A stretch of 37,840 bases of DNA, from assembly GCA_946999385.1 (NCBI GenBank), contig CAMQCZ010000017.1, positions 1 to 37,840 of the forward strand, written 5' to 3'. This stretch comes from an uncultured Lachnoanaerobaculum sp. GTDB taxonomy: Bacteria; Bacillota; Clostridia; Lachnospirales; Lachnospiraceae. Positions within the stretch are counted from its first letter, which is position 1. Every line of letters begins with the position of its first letter. A program made the translations under genes and the position numbers. The notes beneath the pieces were generated by a model. The model searched no databases, had not been told where the DNA came from, and saw nothing but the letters and a program-made list of their open reading frames with translations. Shown piece by piece: positions 8,969-16,519 of the stretch.

Positions 8969-9184
8969 TTATGCTCTTTCAAGTTCTACATCAGGTTCTT
9001 CTTTTTTTAGCATTTCCAACACTTGCTTTTCCACTTCATTTATATTTTCAGCTTCAAAAACAAGCTTTTGAGTAACAAAATTTACACTTGCACTAATAAC
9101 TCCCTCTATAGCTGCAATCTTATCTTCAATTTTTTTCGCACAAACTGCACAATCAATTCCTTCAAATTTATAAACTCTCTTCAT
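8969..9184 (-). CDS. Stand-alone heavy-metal-associated (HMA) domain protein
   Basis: This 71-residue ferredoxin-like protein has the metal-binding motif GIDCAVCA (Cys-x-x-Cys) in the first loop and the usual HMA pattern EGVISASVNFVTQKL. It looks like the N-terminal domain of CadA encoded as its own gene, 12 nt before the ATPase. It probably acts as a soluble metallochaperone for that pump. AGGAG precedes the start. Confidence 0.9.
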   Translation of the reverse strand: MKRVYKFEGIDCAVCAKKIEDKIAAIEGVISASVNFVTQKLVFEAENINEVEKQVLEMLKKEEPDVELERA

Positions 9185-9193
9185 ATTAAACTC

Positions 9194-9556
9194 CTAATCC
9201 ATATGATCTAAATGCTCTATAGCTGTTTCAAATATCATTTTTACATGATTATCATTTAATGAATAGTAGACTGTTTTCCCATCTCTTCTAAACTTAACCA
9301 GCCTTGCCTTTCTAAGTGTTGCAAGCTGATGAGATATTGCCGACTTAGTCATATTTAAAATATTGCATATATCACACACACACAATTCGCCCTTATCAAG
9401 AGCAAATAATATTCTGGTTCTTGTAGAATCTCCTATAACCTTAAAAAAATTTGATATTTCCAAAAACTTATTTTCTGAAGGCATATCATTTTTTACAAGC
9501 TCTATCATATCAGTATGTAATATATTTGATGTGCAACTATATAATGATTTAGTCAT
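9194..9556 (-). CDS. ArsR/SmtB-family metal-responsive repressor (CadC/CzrA-like)
   Basis: This winged-helix repressor has 120 residues. The helix-turn-helix is in NMTKSAISHQLATLRKA. Two known types of metal site are both present: the alpha-3N cysteines Cys59 and Cys61 in GELCVCDIC (with Cys64, and Cys8 near the N-terminus), as in CadC; and the alpha-5 set Asp102, His104, His115 and His118, in the exact D-x-H-x10-H-x2-H spacing of SmtB/CzrA. Metal binding should release it from the two dyads at 9577-9632. AAGGAG precedes the start. It heads the efflux operon. Confidence 0.94.
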   Translation of the reverse strand: MTKSLYSCTSNILHTDMIELVKNDMPSENKFLEISNFFKVIGDSTRTRILFALDKGELCVCDICNILNMTKSAISHQLATLRKARLVKFRRDGKTVYYSLNDNHVKMIFETAIEHLDHMD

Positions 9557-9576
9557 AATTCTCCTTTCTTATTTAT

Positions 9577-9596
9577 AGTTGAATATTTATTCAACT
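9577..9596 (-). promoter_or_regulatory. ArsR-type operator 2 (5' untranslated region)
   Basis: AGTTGAAT-4-ATTCAACT is a perfect 8-bp inverted repeat lying just downstream of the -10 box, between the transcription start and the repressor gene. Confidence 0.8.
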
Positions 9597-9607
9597 GTTA
9601 TATCAGT

Positions 9608-9637
9608 ATTATAGTTGAATGAATACTCAACTGTCAA
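9608..9637 (-). promoter_or_regulatory. Metal-efflux operon promoter with operator 1 filling the spacer
   Basis: On the minus strand a perfect TTGACA (9637-9632), an 18-nt spacer and a perfect TATAAT (9613-9608) form the promoter. A dyad (AGTTGA...TCAACT, 9613-9632) occupies the whole spacer and touches both boxes. Repressor bound there would block RNA polymerase directly. It shares its sequence with operator 2, centred 36 bp away. Confidence 0.88.
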
Positions 9638-9657
9638 GCATTTTTTATATTTTTTTA

Positions 9658-9705
9658 TTCTGAAAATAATATAAAATAACTTATTTAATATTATTTCAGA
9701 ATACA
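9658..9705. repeat. Long AT-rich inverted repeat
   Basis: TATTCTGAAAATAATAT and ATATTATTTCAGAATA pair with a single bulge around a 15-nt loop. It lies between the protease terminator and the efflux promoter and could be a second, back-up terminator. Confidence 0.5.
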
Positions 9706-9714
9706 AAAATATAA

Positions 9715-9762
9715 AATAAGTCGAAATAAATAACTTATCTAAATTACTTACTCCGACTTATC
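9715..9762 (-). terminator. Terminator after the giant protease gene
   Basis: ATAAGTCG (9716-9723) pairs with CGACTTAT (9754-9761). On the minus strand it comes just after the protease stop, and a T-rich stretch follows. Confidence 0.65.
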
Positions 9763-9774
9763 TTAATTATGATA

Positions 9775-12700
9775 TTATTGTTTATTTTTACCGTCCCAAA
9801 CACCGTTTTTATCTACATAATATCCATCAGGTGTTCTTCTGTCTTCATACATTTTACCCATATCTTTTCCAAATTCAGTTTCAAAATAATACCATTTAGC
9901 ATCAATTTGTTGCCAGCCTGTAAGGAGGCAACCCTCATATTTGCCTTTATTTGTATTTAAATAATACCAAGCATTATTTTTATTAAGCCAAGCTGTCATC
10001 ATATTTCCAGCTTCATCAAAACTATACCATGCATATGGAAGAGGTAAAATATTCTTATCCGCATTCTGTGAATAAACTAACACCCAAGTGTTTTTATAAA
10101 TATTTCCATTTTCATCAAAAAGCTTCCATTTATCCGTCTTTCGGTCATATTGCCATAAATCTCTTTGTACCTGTATAGGTACTATAGTATTATATAAATC
10201 CCTGCTTTTTCCTTCATAATTCTTTGGTAAATATTTATTATTTTTAATTCTATTTCCTAAGCCTGCAAAAGTGCGAGAGCCACCACCTGATTGTGAAGGA
10301 AAAGTTCTAAGGCTTAAAATCCTGCCGTCGCTTCTTTTTACATCAAAATTGGCAGTCGGAACAATTTCAGCTGAATCAGTTTCGATAATTAAATTTGATG
10401 CTTTATTATTTTCAAAGGCTGTTTCATCCACAGTCTTTATTCTTTCAGGTAATTTTATATAACTAATATTATTACCTGCAAAGACTCCGGCTCCTATTGA
10501 ATTAATTCCTTCCATATGATCTGAGGCATTTATAGGCTCAGAGAAGCTTATTTTGGATATTTCATTATTCATAAATGCTTCATCACCTAAATCTTCCAAA
10601 TTGCCTACCAAATTGATTTCTTTAAGCTTATTATTTTTAAATGCAGCCTTTCCTATATGTCCCATATATTTTGATAATACAAGCTTTTCTATATTATTAT
10701 TTTCAAAAGCTTTTGTTTGTATTACATGTGTCAATTCAGGTAAAGCATTTATTTCTTTTATTTTATTATCTTTAAAAGCATATTCCTTTATTATTCTAAG
10801 TGCTGAAAGGTTTATATTATCTAAATTAAAGGCAAATTTATTTAAAGAATTATTTAAAAATGCTCCTGCTCCAATAACACTTACCTTTGTAGGTATAACT
10901 ACACTTTCAATATTTTTATTATAAAAAGCAAAATCTCCTATTTGTGTTATATCAGTTGCATTGCCTATGCTTACAGGAATAGTAACATCTTTCTTTGTAC
11001 CCATATATCTGAGTAATTTTTCGCCCTTTTGAATATATTCCTCATTTTTATATTCCTGAACAATAAATTTAGCCGCATCCTTTGAATTTACTTTTATAAA
11101 AATATTATCATCCTTTTTCAAATTATCTACACTTATTTTGAATAAACCGTCTTCATTTGTAGTAGCTTCATAATTTTTATCATCAATCAAAATATCTATC
11201 TTGGAATTAGGTGTACTAAAGCCTAAAATTTCCTTATCAACATCTAAGATAGGCAATCTAAGCTGTGGCTCCAATAAATAATATTTAAAATCAATTTTAT
11301 TATCCTTTTCAAGAGTAAGTGTAACAGGCTTATCCATGCAGGTATAAGTAATATCATTCTTTTTTATATCTGTAGGCTTTATTTCTACTCTTTGTCCTAT
11401 AGTATAATAAGCGTCCGCCTTATTATTTCTTGCATAAGAGCTTGGATTTTGAGGGCCATATTTCAAACCTATTTTTAAAATATTTTCATCATCCTTGGCA
11501 TCAATATAATTAATAGTTACAAGTGCAGGATTTATTAAATATTCTCCTTCTTTTGACTTAAGTGCAGTATCCAAAGAAGTATAAATTTTAGCATATTCAA
11601 AGCCTTCAAGACCTGTATTTCCAAATGCTCTCTCAGCTATATTTTCTAATTTAGGAGCATTAATTTCTATTTTTTTATTTCCTAAAAATGCACCATTTTC
11701 TATAGCTTTTAGATTTTTAGCTCCTGTTACAATAAGAGGACTTCCCGCACTTTCAAATGTGCCTTCTTTTATAATTTCTATATTAGCCGGAATATTAATC
11801 TTAAATTCTCTACTACCATTATCCGCTCTTTTAAATTGGTTTTTAAAGGCGTCTTTCCCTATTTCTGTCAATGATTCAGGTAATACCACATTTGATAATT
11901 TATTATTTGCAAAGGCTCCATCACCTATTGTTTCTATACCCTCAGGTATAATCAGTCTTTCCAGCTTTTCTATATAGTCCTTTCCCTTCTTATCAAAAGC
12001 ATGTGCTGCTATATGCTTTACTTCTATTCCTTTTATTTTCAAAGGAATACTAACTATAGGATCATTTCCATTATATTTTATTATAGTCTGACTGTCTTTA
12101 TCAAATTCAAAATCCGTTTCAGTAAGCGGTCTTATTTCTCCTCCATTATTATTAGAGGTATCATCAAGCTTAGCTTCAATATTCTCTTTTGCTCCATCCT
12201 TATATAACCATTTTGTTTTTATTGCAAATGCTCCTGCACCTGCAAGTCTTTGTGTAGAAATAAAGGAACCGTCATAAATATAACTTCTGGCTTTTGCTTT
12301 ATCACTCGCTTTAACATCATAATACACACCCATACTGTCAGCAAGCTCAGTATCATAACTTGTTGCTATGTAAATAGGCTCATCTTTTTTAATATAATAT
12401 TCTTCCAGATTTATTTCATTCCACTCATTAGGCTTTATATTTTTATATTCCTTAAATGGTACTATTTCTCTAAGCCTTTTCTCATTATCATAGGCTAAAA
12501 CTGCAATTTTAATATGCTTACCTGAATAATATTCATTATTTACAAAGAAAAAGCTTGCAGATTTTAATATTGAGCCTTCATATGGAGCTTGAAATCTCAT
12601 TGCAGAGCCCTTCATAGAGGTTCTAAAATGTACCGTTTGATATTTACCATCTTCATTAGCCGCCACATTAAAACCGTAGTCGCTTTCTATTTCTTTTAAA

Positions 12701-15700
12701 TTTGGTAATTTTTCTAAATTAATATCCCCTAAATCTAAAATATTATCGTCTAATTGCTGATCTATAATTTTAGGAATATATCCTTCCTTGAATATTTTTA
12801 TTCTATGTGTACCTGTATAAATATTGTCTAATTTAAAGCTTCCACTTCCGTCAGTCTGTATTTTTTCGATATTATCATCATCAACAAGGCTTATATTTGC
12901 AGCCATTATTGCATTATTATCGCTGTCCTTTACCTTGCCCTGTATACTTGATTTTTTAGCCGGCTTTAATAAGAAATTTAATTCTTTATTATTTTCCTTA
13001 CTTAAATCCACTTTTACAATCTGAGTTTCATACCCATAGGCACTAATAGCAAGAGTATATGGATGATTTTCTAAATTTATTGCATGCTTTAATTTATATG
13101 AGCCATCAACTATACCGGCATAAGTATATTTACCCGTTTCTAAAACTTCTACTCTAGCTTGCAATGGAATAGCTTGTGATTCATCAATACTGCCTCCTGA
13201 TACTCCAAATGTAGTATAATCCTTTAAAGCTTCCTGCTCCAAATCCGAATTATTATTTTTCACTTCCTCTTCTATATCATTATAGGTTACAAGCTCCGTA
13301 TCATCAGAAAATATATCCATAGCATAGCTTGAAATATTTTTCTTTTTCTCTCCGACAACTATATTATCTATATACCAGCCTGCATTATAATCGCTATATA
13401 TGCCTCCCTTACTGATAACTCTAAATCTAATATCAACTTTTTTATTTTCATATTCTTTTAAGGAAGCCCTAATAGTTCTCCATTCCGGAAATTGATTATT
13501 TTTAAAATCAAGCATAAGCTTTTCTTTGCTTATCAATTCTTGCCAATCATCCTTATCATGCTCTTTTATTTCTACTTTAAATGTTACTTTTGAAATATAT
13601 TTTTCACATGCGAAAGAGTCAAAATAAAAATAATCACCTTCCTTTACTTCAAATTCAGGCATTTGAAGGTAAGCATCTTCATTTGCATTAATACCATTGG
13701 TCATTGCACCGTCTAATTTGGTGCCCCACAAATTTGTCTGATTTTTAATCAATTCACCATAAATATTTTTATGATTTATTGTGCCATCTTTCCATTCCTT
13801 TGGTAAATTTGACTTTCCATATTCCCAGTCATTTGTATCACCACTCAGTATTCCTGTAGTGAAATTTCCATCATTATCTTCAAAATCATAGATTACATTT
13901 ATACGATATTCGCCATTATAGCTTATCTTAAATTCATTTGAATCTTCTGAAATATTACCAGATATATCTTTTATTTTTACTCTATATGTATATTCATTAC
14001 CTACATTTATATCTTCATCTGAATAATTTATAACAAAATGTGAATGATTATTTTCATTTTTAGAGACAAAATTTTCATTTTCTCCTTGCTTTATGCTTGC
14101 TATCTTTGTATAATCACCGTCTTTTGTCTTTCTTTCGATGATATATTCGTCTATATCTGTTTCTTCATTTTTAGTAAAGCTTAATTTAACAGCATTAACA
14201 TCCAATATAGCTTTTAAATCACTAATAGCTTTTGGCTTAGTTGTTTCATTTGTACTTATATTTATATTATCAATATATAAGCCCGGTCCCTTATCACGTC
14301 CGAAAAAGTAAAATCTTACAAGCAAAGGCTTATCGCTTTTCTTTTTAGCAAAATCCTTCAAGGAATATGTATCATGCTGCCATTTTCTTTCCTCCAATGT
14401 AAAATCAGGTCTTATAAAGGTCTGATGTACAAGCTTCCAATCATTTTCATCACTAAATTTAGCCTCAACCTTTGATAAACACACTCCTTCAAAGCCGTTA
14501 TATATATCTGCACTTAAAGTTAAATTATCATCTTCATTTACATTTCTTAAATCTATAGGAGGTAAGTATAAATAGCTGTCCGTTTGTTGCTTAAATACAG
14601 GCATACCCCCATCAACACCTATATACTGTGTACTTCCTTCAAGTAATGGAGGCTCTCCTTGTGATAATCTTTTTGAAAGTTTAAATCCACCTGTTGAAAT
14701 AAAGCCTGAAAGATCATTTTCAAAATCAAAGTTCCATGGTAATTGTATACCATCATATACTTTAATAGTCTTTTCTATTTTTGTAATATTATCAGCATAA
14801 TCCTTTATCTCAAGTCTAAGCTTTAAATCACCCTTTTTCAGCTTATCTGCCTGTATTATCCCCTTATATATACCATCATTTTGTACTCCGCTGTCAAGTC
14901 TTAAATCAAGTCCTTCTTCATCAGCTTCATCATTAAATTTATAATAAGCCTTTGCCTCCTTAATAGAAATATCATCCTTTAATTTGGCACTTATTATATA
15001 ATCTCTTCCTATATAAGCATCATTTTCTGAAATAAGACTTGCACCTGCCGCCTCTGTATCACTTCCTGATTTTAAAATTTTTCCATAAATAGATCCTAAA
15101 TTTCTTCCCTTTATTTTGGCAATAGCATCATAAGCATTAATCAGCCCATATCCATAAGCCATATTAGGAATCTCAGGATATTTATTATCATTTAAGCCTT
15201 CACAGCTATCCTTTATAAGGTCAATAATCTCATCAACACTTAGACTTGGATCAGCCTGTTTTATAAGTGCAATAACACCTACAACATGAGGTGTTGCCAT
15301 ACTTGTACCATTCCATGATACATAATTACCAAGAGCATCTATAGAACGTACCTGCACTCCCGGTGCTACAATCTCAGGTTTTATTATTTTTCCTGTTTTA
15401 TCAAATACTGAAGGCCCTTTTTTTGAAAAAGATCCAAGCTTTTTATTTATATCAACGGCACCTACAGTCAGTACATTAAGCATATTTCCCGGATTTGCCA
15501 CACTTCCAAGACCCGGTGTATCTTCAAAAGGTCCCTGATTTCCTGCCGCAAAAACTCCTACAATTCCTGCTTCTTTCCATGCAGTAGCAATTTTTTCAAA
15601 CCATGCATCATCATCACTGCTACCACCCCAAGAATTATTTATAACATCAGGCTTTTGCTCAAGCATCCATTGTGCAGCTTCCATCAAGTTACTCACATCT

Positions 15701-16503
15701 CCACCTTGATCGTTTAAAGCTCTCGCACTAATAAATTTTACATTAGGTGCAACTCCTATTCTATTTATATTTCCCTCGGAACCACAAATAGTGCCGGCAA
15801 CATGTGTTCCATGATCGTTTACATGGTCTTCTAAAGGCTCTAAATAACCGTCTATACAATCCTTATAATATGAATTATCAAATTTACCTGTTTTAGCATC
15901 ATAACCCTTGTAGCTATTTTTTATTGCAGGCAAACGATAATTTACGCCTGTATCAATAATACCTACTGTTACTCCTTCGCCCTTAAATCCATATTCATCC
16001 CAAACTTTATCAGCATGAACCAGAGAAACACCCCATTCAATACGTTTCTCATCCGGTACAAAAATATCACTAAAAGTCTGTATCTTTTTTTCTTTAATAG
16101 GGTTTATAAGATGTATTTTTGAATTTGCACTTATTCTTACTACGTTATTAAATGTAGAGATTTGTTTTACCAAATCTCTACTCTTGATAATTGCATGTAT
16201 TGAATTTACTATATAAAAGGATTCATATTTTTCTACATTATTCAACGCCTTTTCTTTTTCAAGTAAATCAATCAAATCCTTTTGTGCTAAATTTGCTTTC
16301 TCCTGTCTTGTTAAGCTTTCTCTATCCTCACCTTGATAATCAAGCTCAATCATAATATCATATGGTGCCTTCATTTTATCTAAAAGCTCGTCTACATATG
16401 ATTTATCCACATTAGCATAGCTGCTTATACCTGATATTCCATTAGAAAATATCATAGCTAATACGAGTATAAGACTGACTAATTTTTTAAATATTTTATA
16501 CAT
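9775..16503 (-). CDS. Giant secreted S8 (subtilisin-like) protease with leucine-rich and wall-binding repeats
   Basis: The product is 2242 residues. A signal peptide at 1-30 is followed by a propeptide-like region to about 150. The S8 domain has the complete triad: Asp184 in GIIDTGVNY, His231 in NDHGTHVAGT and Ser401 in NGTSMATPHVVG, plus Asn322 in the oxyanion motif AAGNQGP. Further on are beta-sandwich and Fn3-like modules (an Fn3-like start near 760), a carboxypeptidase-regulatory-like fold near 1184, two blocks of BspA-type leucine-rich repeats (about 1490-1680 and 1840-2020, e.g. IETIGDGAFANNKLSNVVLP) and C-terminal wall-binding repeats (about 2110-2242, e.g. NAWYYLNTNKGKYEGCLLTG). It resembles lactocepin/C5a-peptidase-like surface proteases. 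The substrate is unknown. It starts 16 nt after the preceding gene, with GAGGAAG as ribosome site, so the two are co-transcribed. Confidence 0.93.
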   Translation of the reverse strand: MYKIFKKLVSLILVLAMIFSNGISGISSYANVDKSYVDELLDKMKAPYDIMIELDYQGEDRESLTRQEKANLAQKDLIDLLEKEKALNNVEKYESFYIVNSIHAIIKSRDLVKQISTFNNVVRISANSKIHLINPIKEKKIQTFSDIFVPDEKRIEWGVSLVHADKVWDEYGFKGEGVTVGIIDTGVNYRLPAIKNSYKGYDAKTGKFDNSYYKDCIDGYLEPLEDHVNDHGTHVAGTICGSEGNINRIGVAPNVKFISARALNDQGGDVSNLMEAAQWMLEQKPDVINNSWGGSSDDDAWFEKIATAWKEAGIVGVFAAGNQGPFEDTPGLGSVANPGNMLNVLTVGAVDINKKLGSFSKKGPSVFDKTGKIIKPEIVAPGVQVRSIDALGNYVSWNGTSMATPHVVGVIALIKQADPSLSVDEIIDLIKDSCEGLNDNKYPEIPNMAYGYGLINAYDAIAKIKGRNLGSIYGKILKSGSDTEAAGASLISENDAYIGRDYIISAKLKDDISIKEAKAYYKFNDEADEEGLDLRLDSGVQNDGIYKGIIQADKLKKGDLKLRLEIKDYADNITKIEKTIKVYDGIQLPWNFDFENDLSGFISTGGFKLSKRLSQGEPPLLEGSTQYIGVDGGMPVFKQQTDSYLYLPPIDLRNVNEDDNLTLSADIYNGFEGVCLSKVEAKFSDENDWKLVHQTFIRPDFTLEERKWQHDTYSLKDFAKKKSDKPLLVRFYFFGRDKGPGLYIDNINISTNETTKPKAISDLKAILDVNAVKLSFTKNEETDIDEYIIERKTKDGDYTKIASIKQGENENFVSKNENNHSHFVINYSDEDINVGNEYTYRVKIKDISGNISEDSNEFKISYNGEYRINVIYDFEDNDGNFTTGILSGDTNDWEYGKSNLPKEWKDGTINHKNIYGELIKNQTNLWGTKLDGAMTNGINANEDAYLQMPEFEVKEGDYFYFDSFACEKYISKVTFKVEIKEHDKDDWQELISKEKLMLDFKNNQFPEWRTIRASLKEYENKKVDIRFRVISKGGIYSDYNAGWYIDNIVVGEKKKNISSYAMDIFSDDTELVTYNDIEEEVKNNNSDLEQEALKDYTTFGVSGGSIDESQAIPLQARVEVLETGKYTYAGIVDGSYKLKHAINLENHPYTLAISAYGYETQIVKVDLSKENNKELNFLLKPAKKSSIQGKVKDSDNNAIMAANISLVDDDNIEKIQTDGSGSFKLDNIYTGTHRIKIFKEGYIPKIIDQQLDDNILDLGDINLEKLPNLKEIESDYGFNVAANEDGKYQTVHFRTSMKGSAMRFQAPYEGSILKSASFFFVNNEYYSGKHIKIAVLAYDNEKRLREIVPFKEYKNIKPNEWNEINLEEYYIKKDEPIYIATSYDTELADSMGVYYDVKASDKAKARSYIYDGSFISTQRLAGAGAFAIKTKWLYKDGAKENIEAKLDDTSNNNGGEIRPLTETDFEFDKDSQTIIKYNGNDPIVSIPLKIKGIEVKHIAAHAFDKKGKDYIEKLERLIIPEGIETIGDGAFANNKLSNVVLPESLTEIGKDAFKNQFKRADNGSREFKINIPANIEIIKEGTFESAGSPLIVTGAKNLKAIENGAFLGNKKIEINAPKLENIAERAFGNTGLEGFEYAKIYTSLDTALKSKEGEYLINPALVTINYIDAKDDENILKIGLKYGPQNPSSYARNNKADAYYTIGQRVEIKPTDIKKNDITYTCMDKPVTLTLEKDNKIDFKYYLLEPQLRLPILDVDKEILGFSTPNSKIDILIDDKNYEATTNEDGLFKISVDNLKKDDNIFIKVNSKDAAKFIVQEYKNEEYIQKGEKLLRYMGTKKDVTIPVSIGNATDITQIGDFAFYNKNIESVVIPTKVSVIGAGAFLNNSLNKFAFNLDNINLSALRIIKEYAFKDNKIKEINALPELTHVIQTKAFENNNIEKLVLSKYMGHIGKAAFKNNKLKEINLVGNLEDLGDEAFMNNEISKISFSEPINASDHMEGINSIGAGVFAGNNISYIKLPERIKTVDETAFENNKASNLIIETDSAEIVPTANFDVKRSDGRILSLRTFPSQSGGGSRTFAGLGNRIKNNKYLPKNYEGKSRDLYNTIVPIQVQRDLWQYDRKTDKWKLFDENGNIYKNTWVLVYSQNADKNILPLPYAWYSFDEAGNMMTAWLNKNNAWYYLNTNKGKYEGCLLTGWQQIDAKWYYFETEFGKDMGKMYEDRRTPDGYYVDKNGVWDGKNKQ

Positions 16504-16519
16504 TTTACTTCCTCATTCT

